Shown here one piece after another: positions 51,521 through 62,179 of a stretch of 64,000 nt of DNA; positions within the stretch are counted from its first letter, which is position 1; each line of letters begins with the position of its first letter. The notes below the pieces were generated by a model. It did not search any database. It was not told the DNA's origin and saw nothing but the letters and a program-made list of their open reading frames with translations. This stretch comes from Druceiella hillmani (taxonomy: Eukaryota > Arthropoda > Insecta > Lepidoptera > Hepialidae). The stretch lies in NCBI GenBank assembly GCA_039881145.1, contig JAYKKI010000015.1, forward strand, positions 28,930,001-28,994,000. Reading direction: 5' to 3'. Both the position numbers and the translations under genes were made by a program.

Positions 51521-53449
51521 CATTCTGACAGAAGTTGTTTTTTTTTAATTTTTGATTTACAGACAAATGCACTTATGTTGACGTCAATCTAATTTCTGCG
51601 TCTGTGACAGATTCAAAGTTTCGTGGATGTGGCCTGAAATACATATTAATGAACCGTTCTAAGCTTCCGAAGGTGGTGCTTTAGAAAGGTAAAAATAAAT
51701 TTATTCAGTCGCATCTTCAAACGTAATCGTTTACATTTTTATCAGTAATTTTACACCCAAAAAAACGAAGAAAGCTGGTATATTTAACAAATATGGTATA
51801 TAATATACTTTGTATATCTTGATTGTAAAAATATAAATATGATAAAAAGGCGTTAATTTTTAGAAGTTTTTTTATATGATTATTATGGTATCATCTTTAT
51901 TGTATATGAACTTTTTAATGGAAATTTGCTGAAAAAAGTATACCATTGTTATACTTAAAAAACTTTCTATATTATGCTATTTTCATCAAATATGTCTTGC
52001 ATCAAAACGAGCTGGAATGTGTTTTCAAGGTTTCTTGACCATTTCACACTTCTCATATTTACGCTAAGATCTACGTTAGTTAGTTAGACCCACGTTACTG
52101 GGTTCACATACTGGTGAGCACACGATCATTAGATGGATATCTTTATTGGGTTTTGTCATTATAATTCTTGAATATGAGAGACGACGTTTCAAATTTCTTC
52201 ACAGAATACGAAGCTTATAATGACTCGTATCTCTTGCGTCACTCGCTAAGTTAGCTTCAGTTAAGCTTCCTCATATTCACATATATCCTAAGCTATTGTA
52301 ATCTGGTTCATACTATTTGTAATCTGTTTCAATGGTCAGAAAATGAATAACTGATATGTATTAGTAAATTAGAAAATAAACCTCATTCCCTCATTTTAAA
52401 TTTCAATAAAAATGTGGTAACATAAGAGATATTTTAGTAACTTAAAACACTAACTTATACTGATTAATACTGCCTTCCAGTGTTTGTATATTTAGAAAAA
52501 GTTTTAATAATTCACAAGCCATTGAACTGGAGACGTTAACGATTGCTCTAAGACACTGGCGATGAACTTCTTTCTTATTTTCTAATTAATTCATATTTCG
52601 CGGTCATTGTCTTCTTTTTGTAGTAGTTCTCTCTTTGTTTCTCCTTAACGTCAGCATGTTTTCTTCAGCGATATTTTTTCTGTTTCATAGTAGGAGTGTG
52701 TGCCATAATTTGCAACATATTTCAAATTCAAAGTTATTCAACTCGTTATAGCTTAAAAAGTTAGTTCAATTGTTAGGAAATTAGATACACTTTATTATTA
52801 AGATTTTCATGTGAAAAATGCAAATACAACATGAATACCTTTAAATATAAATCTTGTCCATGTACATAAACTATAGAATAATTGACCCAAAGGAAACATT
52901 TGAAAATAATGGTGTTTTTTCTTTATTTACATTATTCGGTTTTGTTCGTTACCAAATAGTCTCTCACGTTACCACTCAAGTAACTCAGGTGACTAGTAAC
53001 ATGAGAGACAAATCAAAATCAAACCCTTATTTATCGTCCTTTGATTTAAACGGAAATACATTCCGCTATCTATGAAACATACCCAAGCACAATAATAAGC
53101 AACTATAACTTAGATGAAATACTTTTCAAAAATTAATATTAAAGCTTTTTAATTTTAATCGTGGTATATTAAAGTTTGTTACAAAATATAACTAATGCCA
53201 TCTTGTGTACAATGTAACATACGCGGTAACGCACAGAAATAGTTTAATTTGATCAATTGGGATAATACTTAATATTTTTTAAATAAATATTTCCTATGTT
53301 TCTGTTAATTTATACTTGAACTGTTATTTTCATTATTATTAGTGTCAAGCATACTTGAAGTGTTTATGCAATTTGTTTTGGAAATATTCATATTTGGAAC
53401 ATATAAATTGGTGAAAGGACACGTTAGATTTATAACGACGCGACAATTG
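51521..53449. other. AT-rich non-coding DNA with one hairpin
   Basis: Arms gtctctcacgttac (52959-52972) and gtaacatgagagac (52996-53009) pair with one mismatch around a 23 nt loop, and weaker pairing extends outwards. No gene was supported. Confidence 0.5.
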
Positions 53450-53640
53450 GGTATTTGACTAATATTTTTTTATTTCATTAATCATAATTTCAACGTACAA
53501 ATTGATGAAGAGTGAAATTTTTTTTTAATAATCTTAAAAATTGACCGAGTTATAATAATTTAAATTTAACCTTTAGATAAGGACGGCAATACTGTTTTGT
53601 GAGGTCATTTTTAATATTGCATGTGGTTTTTTGTAAGTTA
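53450..53640 (+). repeat. Dispersed ~180-270 bp repeat, partial copy
   Basis: Same family as 60966-61225 (same orientation) and 10390-10660 (opposite). It matches from 'aattgggtatttgacta' to 'gtgaggtcatttttaatatt' and lacks the distal 'agacagggatata' part. Confidence 0.8.
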
Positions 53641-53936
53641 TAAGTGAACTCATAGTTTTGGTGGATATCTATGGTATTGTTTTTAAATCTTTTTTAATTA
53701 TAAATAAATTTGCCCTTAGTACCATGAGTGTAGCATTTCTGGTAATTACACGAGTAGCATAATACTCTTTTAGTAGTAAACGACACTCGTATTGAAATAC
53801 AACGAAACACAAAGAGAAGTAAAATATCGCGGATATTTTTACTATTCAAAACTTTGGGATTAGCAGCAAAATCTTAATATTGTGTGGCATGGAAAATAAT
53901 GTAAAAAATAATATCTTCTTTATTTTATGATTGCAG
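53641..53936. other. Intron-like AT-rich DNA ending in a splice acceptor
   Basis: AT-rich sequence leading into 'tcttctttattttatgattgcag', a good polypyrimidine tract and AG acceptor at 53935-53936. Confidence 0.6.
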
Positions 53937-54040
53937 ATGGCGAAGCTCGTGGCGGGCACCGGGTCGAGCTACCCGACGACAGCGCCGCTGAGGGCGACCT
54001 CGTATCCTGATCAGCGACCACTCCTCGTGCTTAATCGCAG
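53937..54040 (+). CDS. Short internal coding exon, possibly holding the start codon; product unknown
   Basis: This 104 bp segment is clearly richer in G+C than its flanks and is bounded by a good acceptor (tattttatgattgcag|ATG) and a donor (AATCGCAG|GTAACC). Frame 1 is open throughout and gives 34 residues beginning MAKLVAGTGSSYPTTAPL and ending RPLLVLNR, leaving phase 2. The other two plus-strand frames stop inside the exon. An ATG sits exactly at the exon edge, so it may be the start codon of a protein whose upstream exon is untranslated (the block ending at 47932 is one candidate) or just an internal Met. The peptide is polar, Pro/Thr/Ser-rich and has no domain I recognise. No downstream plus-strand partner exon was found in the window, so the next intron would be long. 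The gene identity is unknown. Confidence 0.6.
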
Positions 54041-54245
54041 GTAACCGTTCGAATGCGAGTGTGCGGAGGTGGCACCTAGATTAATGTGACTCTAAAAACA
54101 TACTCAATGCTACATTCTAAGTTGATGAAAGCGATGACTACATCAGGAAATGGCGATCGAGCTATTAAGGAAGTTTCTATATCTTAAGTAAGTGTATCCT
54201 TTTCCTGTTCCTTTCATTATTTCTTCCCTCCATGTCAGTAGACAC

Positions 54246-54251
54246 TTTATT
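54246..54251 (-). terminator. Polyadenylation signal AATAAA for the thyroglobulin-type gene
   Basis: On the minus strand a canonical AATAAA lies about 130 nt after the TGA stop at 54378, a normal 3' UTR length. This supports the exon at 54378-54559 being the last exon. Confidence 0.5.
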
Positions 54252-54377
54252 GAAATAAACAATTCCTCAAGTGTTTGTTTTTAAAATTATATTTTCCATT
54301 AATAACCATTTACAAAGCTGCTTCGCAATTGGCTCCGAGCCTAACCGCGTACACGGGTTCAGACGTGTCGTCGCTTA

Positions 54378-54559
54378 TCAGATCGGACATGTTAGCTCAG
54401 GATCGTCGAAGAAATCGCCGTTGCGGAAACCGTCAGAATCGACGCAGTAAAACTGGTCGCCGACAATCTGCAGCGGCTCATAGTTTCCGTTAGACATGCA
54501 GTCAGCAGTGTGAACCAGCCCAGCCGCCGGGAAGTACACCAAACTGTCGCGGGCACAAT
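54378..54559 (-). CDS. Terminal exon of a protein with a degenerate thyroglobulin type-1 module
   Basis: A minus-strand acceptor (ggatttttccag) at 54561-54560 opens an exon of 59 full codons plus stop, in phase 1. The peptide contains HTADCMSNGNYEPLQ, then QFYCVDSDGF, and ends DDPELTCPI. This follows the thyroglobulin type-1 pattern (Cx..DCxxxGxYxPxQ(C)...CVDxxG...C), a disulfide-bonded secreted module found in matrix proteins and cysteine-protease inhibitors. Cysteines occur at exon residues 1, 20, 38 and 57. The family's third Cys (after PxQ) is Ile and the first Cys of CWC is replaced in FYC. In the family these two pair with each other, so exactly one disulfide has been lost. Being the last exon, it would form the C-terminus of a longer, probably secreted, protein whose upstream exons lie beyond at higher coordinates and were not found here. 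No gene name can be assigned. Confidence 0.7.
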
Positions 54560-56279
54560 CTGGAAAAATCCAAGTCAGAGATTTTTGTACGAAGAACAAT
54601 GTGTATTTCTGTTATTACGATTGCGTTCATCGAGAAAGTAAAATATAAGTATAAATTAGTGGAATGCGGCAGTCTTCATCTTCATCTGAAGCTAGATGAA
54701 GATCAAGAAGTTTCTAAAAAACGGAGCGTACCTATTTATGATGATATTATAAAGAGGCCAAATTAGTGTAAAGTTACTTATTAGATCGATTTAGAAATTA
54801 TTCTATTGTTTGAATTCATCCAGCTTTCCGCGTAATGTAAGGTCCGTAATCAAAGATCCAGAGACATACTTCTCTGTATCTCTCACATCGTACATTTAGA
54901 AAGATTAAACGAGGATGGGTTAAATAATAAGATTGTTTAGTTTAATTTTTTATAGCCTTTAGATTCTCGGGGCATTCATTAGAATTTCGACATATTCCAA
55001 AAGTACTCGATAATGCTTACGCGTATGCTGGACTATTTTTCTTTAAAGAATATTTTTATTAATAGACTGCCTTGATGGCCGACCAGGCCTTGACATCCTA
55101 AAGCCTAACTGTATCGATTTGCGAGGAAATACTCCGTTGCCAATGGTGATCAATTCGAATGGCATTTACCGCTCCGTATAAAATAAAAATTTCTTTACGA
55201 ACGAAGCAAATATGAGCAAGTCCCCAGACAACCGTTTTAGTGGCGCAGTCCTTTGGCAATGTTTTTTTTTTGTTAATTTTCTAATAAAATAACGCGGTAT
55301 TATATAGATTTATAAAAGAAATAAACATAATCAAGAAAATTTTATAGGAATTGAATGGTTATTCTACTCGTTTGGCACCATTAAATACGGATTTCTGGGT
55401 TTCTTGACTAATTTATGTATTAATTTCTTGCCAATACTTACAATATTTAATACCTTTTGTGTATTATGCATAACTTTTGAAATGTTTGCTTAAACAGTTA
55501 ATTTGGGTATTATGCTGAAGATAAATGAATATAATGGTCCATACCTAGACGACTTTATAATATATAGCTTTTAGAGAACATAAATATTTAGAAATATACC
55601 CATTTATATAAAAATAATAATTGTTTTAATTTTTATATAATTATTTTGAAGACGGTGTATTTTGATCTGTCTTATCGTATTTGTTTGTGTGTATTTTAAT
55701 ATAATCTATCTATGGATTTGTTATTATATTTTTAAATCATGTCACTTGGAAATATTGACAGTTTTATGCTGATTACCATAATTTAAATCGGAATTGTAAA
55801 ATTAAATAATAACATTAATATAACGTTCTTGTAAAAATGTGTGAGTAAAATAAATTGCGAATTAGTTTACATCACAGGCATTGAAATATTTCGTTTAGAT
55901 CTTATTTTTTATATTTAAGTTCAATTCACAATATATTGTATGTGAATTAGATTTAAGTACGTTGAAGACGATACTAATAACAAATTAACCAAATTACCAG
56001 TTCACCACGCACTACGAGCATTCCTTAACTACATTCATTGATGTCATGTACATTTCAATACAATAGGTGTATATTTTTTATTTAAAAGGAGTAATTTTGA
56101 CACAATATTTATTTATTTAAACTAAATCTTAAAGTGATGCCATAACTAAAAGAAACTTGTCTGTGTTGTTCATGTATACTATTAATAAAATTGTAACAGA
56201 GTGAATTCTATATATTTAAAATATTTTAAAAAGAGTGATTGATTTAAGCATAAAGAATGGTAACAGAAGGAAGAAAACC
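54560..56279. other. Intron-like DNA, no further exon found
   Basis: As the upstream intron of the minus-strand gene, this region was searched by eye for another cysteine-bearing exon, without success. A less AT-rich patch at 55070-55260 has stops in all frames that matter. Confidence 0.45.
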
Positions 56280-56420
56280 TGTTTTCAGAATGTTTGTCTG
56301 TCTTTATGTTAATTTGTTCGCCATTCATGCGAAATCTACTGGACGGATTTTGATGAAATTTGTGTTGTAATAGTTTATATCCAAGAGCAACATATGAGAG
56401 AACAAAATTATAATAAATTC
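56280..56420 (+). repeat. Dispersed repeat related to 50640-50760
   Basis: 'tgtttgtctgtctttatg' ... 'tgcgaaatctactggacgga' + 'ttttgatgaaatttg' is a typical phrase of a widespread insect repeat. The copy at 50640-50760 is inverted. Confidence 0.65.
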
Positions 56421-56841
56421 CTTATTCTGGATTTCCGAGTGAAATAGCGGGGCACAGCTGATAACATATAAATCATTTTAATCGAACATAATCTTAGTAT
56501 TAATTCGTTAAGCATATGTTATTTAAAACATAGACCAGTAATTCCAGGTGCCTAAGTGGGTTAGCAAAATAGACCTAGTGAGATGTCTAATTTTGCTAAT
56601 TTTAATGGTCTCCTACATTATAAACTTTCAGTAAAAATAATTTTGGAAAATATATTTATATTCAGAGCTCATTTGAAGGATTTTTTTCAGCATCGCATTT
56701 TTGGTTTTGAATCAACAAATTACATACATGTGTGAAATAAGCGCATTCGAATTAGTAGCCTCCGACAGACGAACTAACAGACAACGGTAAAAAATCATCA
56801 CAAACGGTAAAAAATCATATGCCAGTCAAAAATCATATGAG
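56421..56841. other. Non-coding DNA with a short internal duplication
   Basis: 'acggtaaaaaatcat' occurs twice at 56784-56820, followed by a further 'aaaaatcatatg' at 56828, immediately before the hAT-like element. This may reflect repair around its insertion site. Confidence 0.5.
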
Positions 56842-57261
56842 CAGGGTTTCCCAACCTTTTTTTTGTTGAGGCTCCCCGGACTATAAATTATATTTTCATG
56901 CCCCCCTTTTACTTTTTCATGCCTCCCCTTTGATTTAATAAATTAAATAAAAATGGTAACTGAAGTTTGTAAATACACAAACTTACCTTTTAACAGTGAG
57001 ACACAATAATTTTACATACTCAAACTGATTTCTCAACAAAAAATGTACACCAAAACGTCAAATTTTTCGCAAGTTTGTGGTAATAATAGTGAATATGATA
57101 TTTCATTTCATTAATTTTACGCATGTCAATTAAACATTACATTGTAATGTTATTTGTATATTTTTTTGCTTTTTCTTTCTAAAATGCAAACGCTTTCCGC
57201 CCCCCTTAACATCTCTCTATGCCCCCCGTGGGAGGCGCGCCCCCTTGTTTGGGGACTCCTG
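56842..57261. mobile_element. hAT-like MITE (non-autonomous DNA transposon)
   Basis: The left end CAGGGTTTCCCAACC and the right end, read on the other strand (CAGGAGTCCCCAAAC), form an imperfect inverted repeat of the CAGGGGTTCCCAA type seen in hAT elements. Subterminal regions are G/C-run-rich (gcccccc, cgccccc, ccccccgtggga), while the 420 bp interior is AT-rich and non-coding. An 8 bp target duplication is not clear: the flanks are catatgag and tactagag, which share 4 of 8 positions. The copy therefore looks old. It would have depended on a transposase supplied elsewhere. Confidence 0.6.
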
Positions 57262-57396
57262 TACTAGAGTGAGTGATATGTGAAAGATTGCGATTGAAAC
57301 TTAAACAAATCGAACTAAAATATTTTCTATCAGGATTTTATGCATGAAATGCAATATTTTATTTTAAACTCCTTTTATAATGATAAAATGTCATTT

Positions 57397-57429
57397 ATGA
57401 TACTGTACACTTCTAGTTTACAGTATCAT
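57397..57429. repeat. Perfect 11 bp inverted repeat, 11 nt loop
   Basis: Arms atgatactgta (57397-57407) and tacagtatcat (57419-57429). Confidence 0.85.
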
Positions 57430-58470
57430 ACAAACCAAAATGTTAACGTCCAGAAATAATGTCAATTGAATATATAATGTCAATATAAATTATTAATAAA
57501 TAAAAAGTGTACATGGCTTCCGAAGAAGCAGCTATCACGTTTTTAGCTTACTTGTACTGGAGATTAGGTGTGAATTTCAATGTGTTCGTTTGTTTTTGAC
57601 AACGGAACATCTTACATCCCGTTTAGACTGTTGACGGGATGGCTTACAGATGTTCGAAAAATAAGCACCGAAGTTGGAATACATGGCAAGTCTAGCAATT
57701 TTTTATACAAAATGATATGTTTTATGAGCTATTTTAACACTTACGTTAATTACTGACTTTTTCAAGCGGTTGCGAATTTGTAAATATTATTATTTATTAT
57801 ATTAATACTATTTTTTGTCGCATTGCAATAAAGCAATAATATAATTTATAATATACTGCGTCTCAGCCCTCATTTGGATGTGTATGTCCAGACATTGATT
57901 AGGCGTATTCAATAGTTTCCAAAAAGATACACATTTGCATGAAAATTCTAACATAGGGTAATTACCTCATACTAGGTACCTTCTGGTGCTTAAGTGGCAG
58001 TCTTTTTTTACTGTAAAACGTAGGAATTTTTTTAATGTAATTTTTGCATTACATGTAACAATTTTGAGGTAAGTTGTTAGTTACGAGCTGTATATTTTAT
58101 ATAGCACTAACAGTCAAAATTGAGTGGCGAAAATTATGAAATCCTAAAAAGTACATTTTTAATTTCTTTTCTGAGGGAGCCGTAACAGTTCTCGTAAAAT
58201 GTTTTAATTACTTTGAAATATTAGTAACTTAGCTACAATTAACTATAAAAAAATTAACAATCGGACTTAATTTCTATACCAAGTGTCTATATTTCGAAAA
58301 ATAAGAGATTTTTACTAAGGTTAAGTTCTGTCAGGTGCTTAGTCGTAGCACGATCTATCGTCCCTTTTCGGATTATCCTTGATTAGTATATTTACATATT
58401 TATAAACCTACTAAAGATAAGAAAATAAAATTGATAATAAACGGTATACTCTACAATTGATTTGGATATA
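57430..58470. other. AT-rich non-coding DNA, nothing recognised
   Basis: No supported gene or repeat structure. Confidence 0.5.
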
Positions 58471-58870
58471 CACAGTGTACGGGAAAAAGTGTCGGACAAA
58501 GAAAGATGTTATTCTTTGACTGAAAAACAGTTGATTTTTGTTAAAATAAAATTTAAAACATGACTTTTTGCAGAAAATTGAGTCATCTTTTTCGTACACG
58601 CGATACTTGCACACATTGTTCAGCGCCGCTCGTGGGAACAACCCGCGAACAGCTGCGAAGATATCACCACTACGGGTCAACCCTCGCACTCTGGGCAAAT
58701 ATTGGGTGTGTCAAAAAGAGTTATGTGTAATATTTTTTTGCACTCAATTCGAAAAAGGGCGTGTTTTACGTTTAATTTCAACGACAATTTAATTCCTTTA
58801 TAGCAAACGAATAGCGTCTTTCTTTGCCCGACATCGGTCGTGAAAAAAATGTAAGTACGTACACACTCGT
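58471..58870. mobile_element. Foldback/MITE element with long inverted repeats
   Basis: 'gtgtcggacaaagaaagatg' + 'ttattc' at 58489-58515 is matched in inverted orientation at 58809-58836 (g-atgtcgggcaaagaaagacg + ctattc). Weaker complementarity continues inward for ~100 bp: '(g)ttaaaataaaatttaaaaca', 'tttttgcagaaaattgagt' against 'gttgaaattaaacgtaaaac', 'tttttcg-aattgagt'. Outer ends carry 'cacagtgtacg' and 'gtgtgtacg'. The GC-rich centre (58600-58690) is stop-poor on both strands, which explains the overlapping 74 and 95 codon frames here. A Tc/mariner-related or foldback family is plausible, but no target duplication was determined. Confidence 0.65.
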
Positions 58871-60039
58871 TCTACGCTGCATTAGTACATCCATTTACAC
58901 CTCTTCTATTCGTATAGATAAGTGTTCCGAATGGAACGACAAAAAAATATGAAAACATTTAAAATAAGATGTTACCCTTATGTATTTATATAAAACAAAA
59001 ATTAAATAAAATTTTAATGGGTACACGTATAATGACATTAAATTATAAAAATATTAGATACCTGTCAAAAGAATTATTATTTTCTTGCTTATTTTTTTCC
59101 TTTAAGGTTTCGATAACGTACCGAATTTTCATACGAAAAGCGGCAACGTTTCTCCCCCTAAACCTTCACCGATCTCAATGAGTGTTACAGTACATCTGAT
59201 GTTATCTAGGTATATGTAGGACTGCAGCTTTTTACGTTTTTCGATATTACTTATAAAATTACAAATATCATCACTTCGTAAACTGATTTTTTCACAAAAA
59301 ACTATCGTCATATTAAAATGTTTGTAAATAAATATTTAGTTAATTAAAAGAAACATTTAAACGTATATTCCTATACCATTTGGTGAAAGTTTAGAGTGAA
59401 TGAAACGTTGTCAACCGGAAGACGATTTTACAGCTAAATTTTAGGCAGATATCCTTACGAGCTACAACTCTTCATCTCACACGATCACAAATACCCATAT
59501 CTTATCCACTGCTACACATCATCCTCTCTAATGATACGTGGGATTCGATATTAGTCTGCTGCAAAGCACACACACCCGTCTAAGCAGTTTCCAATATTTA
59601 TAATTGAGAGAAGCGTTTTAGTGACAAAAAATAATAGCTTGTTTTGTCTATGCTTTGATTTTAACATATTGCACTATTTCGATTTTAAAAGCAAAACAAG
59701 ACAGAATTCTCTCAATTATAAAACACCAGTTATACAATGCTCTCGGCTATGAATGATTTATCAATCTTCCATTCCAACAGAAAAAAAAACCAGTTACACG
59801 TCACTGATGTAAGGAGTATGTTGTTAACACGTTCATTGTCAATAAAGGGCTTTGTTCACGGCACGAAAAAAATCATTCGTGACGAGTTCAAAACTTGTTC
59901 AAAGGTCGCATCTCAAAACTTCACGCGATTCTAGTGTGCATGTTAGTCTATTGTTAATCTTATTTTAATTACTATGAAAACAATTAGAAAAATATATGAA
60001 AACGCGGTGTATAATTGGATAAACAAACCTACAAATTTT
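58871..60039. other. AT-rich non-coding DNA, nothing recognised
   Basis: 'gagagaagcgtttt...aaaacaagacagaattctctc' near 59608-59716 is weakly palindromic. No gene was supported. Confidence 0.45.
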
Positions 60040-60381
60040 AGAACCTGGACCGATAGGCTAGTGTCTACTAAGAATAAATCGGAGGGGAGCTTCTAATGGT
60101 TAATCGTGATATGGAGATACCAAAAAAAATGATTTGGTATTAAAAGTAAAAATTATTTTTATTTTTAGAAAATAAATTCAGTAAAATTACGAATTCAGTT
60201 ATGTGACAGGGAACTCCAATCAGAAAGCATTACATCACAATTTACAAAACACCATTGTTGTTGTTGACATTTTCGTATACAGAATAAGTTATTTCATTAA
60301 TTTTTCGTTTTTAACGATTTTTATCAAATTGATATAGTTGTCCTCAATTACACCTTAAAAGATAAGTAGGTACAATTCGCA

Positions 60382-60491
60382 ATGGAAACAGGTTTTAGCA
60401 AAGTAATTTGCCCAAAATTTACGCTTGGTAGATTTTTCGCGTCGAACAGTGACTTCTATTCATCAGAATTTCGGAATGTTAAATTTCAATG
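60382..60491 (+). pseudogene. First exon of a YqaJ/SWIM-type repetitive gene, copy 2
   Basis: The ATG at 60382 gives METGFSK. A small deletion and a frameshift follow, and from about 60428 the frame reads GRFFASNSDFYSSEFRNVK and ends at an intact GTAAGT donor (60492). Agreement with the 8473-8592 exon at protein level, plus the preserved donor, shows that a genuine first exon and flanking intron were copied together. No later exon (zinc finger or nuclease domain) can be seen in the element, so both copies hold only the 5' part of the gene. The family assignment is from memory. Confidence 0.45.
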
Positions 60492-60965
60492 TAAGTATAC
60501 ACAAGTGTAAAATATGTATTATTTCAGTTTCGTAGTCAGTAAGCGTGTGTTTTTACACACGTATTGTACTTATATAATAAACTTGTAAAAATAGTGACTG
60601 GAAAATCAGTATTGCTTTAGATTTAGAAGTGCATTGCGTGTGAGTCATATTAATTTGTTCGTTTGTAATCAACTGTGCTAGCTCAGTGCTTCGACATTTT
60701 AATGTTTTCCTATAGAAAACACAATTGCAGGTATTTCCTATAGAAAACACATTTTGTAGTGAAAACACTGTTTGTCAAATAGGTACTTAAACTTTAAATA
60801 AATACTTACATCAAAATGGTCTGGTAAAATGCTATGGTATTCACAAAAATATATTCTTGAATCTGTAGATAAATTACGAACTCCTTGCAAGTGGTAGCCA
60901 CTTTTCCGTTTGTTTGGAACATATATAAAAAAATATTTGGCGTTTTAATAGTTGTGCTTTTACAC

Positions 60966-61334
60966 TGGGAATTGGGTATTTGACTAATTTTTTTTATTTT
61001 ATTAATCATAATTTCAAGGTACAAGCTGATGAAGAGCGAAAATGTTTTTTAATAATCTTAAAAATTGACCGAGTTATAAAAGTTTAAATTTAACCTTTAG
61101 ATAAAGACGGCAATACTGTGTTGTGAGGTCATTTTTAATATTGCACATTATATTCTACAAGAGGAAAAGAGACAGGGATATACCCGACTCTCTCCGTATC
61201 TTCAAATTTAGAAGCCTATAACTGGCTTATTTTTCAATCGAGTTTTGAATTTTTTTCAAGACTGGTTTTTAATTAACTTATATTTCACAATATTGTATGA
61301 ACAATATTAAAATTTAGAATGAGTCAAGTACTGT
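60966..61334 (+). mobile_element. Nested insertion inside copy 2 of the exon-bearing element
   Basis: The first ~260 bp (aattgggtatttgac ... agacagggatata ... tagaagcctataactggc) belongs to the family also at 10390-10660 (inverted) and 53450-53640. The last ~100 bp has no relative in the window. Comparison with copy 1 sets the insertion limits to within a few bases. No coding capacity. Confidence 0.7.
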
Positions 61335-61590
61335 ATTACACAGTACTTGTAACAATTCGAATTCATTTCAATTAAACAAAAGAAGCTATCGTCATATATA
61401 GACACGATTGTTTGGATTTGTTTTATGAGTAATTATGTCATTCAAGACGACATGACAGTCTTGAGTGTTTCGGGGTAAATTTAAATTGTTCTTTTTTAAA
61501 ACGCAAAATACATAATTTAAATAAATAATATTTACTAGGTTAAATAGATATTAAGGTAAAGAATTAATTACTGTCCCAAATTTAGTCAAC

Positions 61591-61996
61591 AAGCATATTG
61601 ACGAACATAATAGTGTAATTCATTTCCAACACCTGATGTCAGGGTGAAAGCACATTTTTTATTGCTTGTTTATATTCAGCTTATGATATTTTGCAATGCC
61701 ATCATGGTGAGCTGAATTTCCACAAGCAGGGATTATATTCCTATACATATACGAATGTAAATAATCATCATTAAATTATTGTTTTACTTTGAATTATGCG
61801 AAATAAATAACAAATGTCTAATTAGAAAAAACGCGTTATTCACACACAAAAAATTCGATATTAATAAACAAATATGAAATAGTTTCGGCGAGAACCCCCC
61901 GCCATGAGAGAACTACTTAGAAGAATGAGATAAGTAACGCATGTCCGTTTTCCGAAATCAATTTCCGAATCGGACATCCCGAATGCACGAAAAGCA
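61591..61996. other. Non-coding DNA, nothing recognised
   Basis: No supported gene or repeat structure. Confidence 0.45.
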
Positions 61997-62035
61997 TATA
62001 AAATTGTCTTAAAGAGGAGTCACTATACAGTTCCG
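61997..62035 (+). promoter_or_regulatory. Candidate core promoter: TATA box and initiator
   Basis: TATAAAA at 61997-62003 is followed 32 bp later by an initiator-like ATACAGTTC (A at 62029), which is canonical spacing. An AGATACGT near 62062 is a poor DPE. A CpG-rich zone begins 150 bp downstream. There is no coding exon visible in the remaining 2 kb, so any transcript would start with a long untranslated exon. Confidence 0.35.
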
Positions 62036-62179
62036 TTTCGATTCTAACAGATTTTTTTCGAAGATACGTTGTTTTTAATACATTTTTTTCAAATTCTATC
62101 TTAAATTATTATCAAATAACTTTCACACAAATAAATTATTTATTTATACAATTACATTTTTACAATTAAATAATAATAA

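Larger units (their letters stand above)
60040..61590 (+). mobile_element. Dispersed element carrying a spliced first exon, copy 2 (interrupted)
   Basis: This is the second copy of the element at 8120-9466, in the same orientation and block order. Between 'ttttacactggg' (60968) and 'cacagtacttgtaac' (~61335) it contains ~365 bp absent from copy 1. The start of that insert is the 60966-61225 repeat family. Relative to copy 1 it also lacks part of 'caaacagtagtca' after the start codon and has a local duplication of 'tcctatagaaaacaca' (60708-60750). Confidence 0.65.

Noticed and set aside
52854..53075. 73-codon plus-strand frame with mixed composition
   Set aside because: It includes both arms of a hairpin and shows no domain or exon boundary.
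58411..58792. 95- and 74-codon frames on opposite strands
   Set aside because: They lie across the foldback element. The open frames reflect its GC-rich core and inverted repeats.
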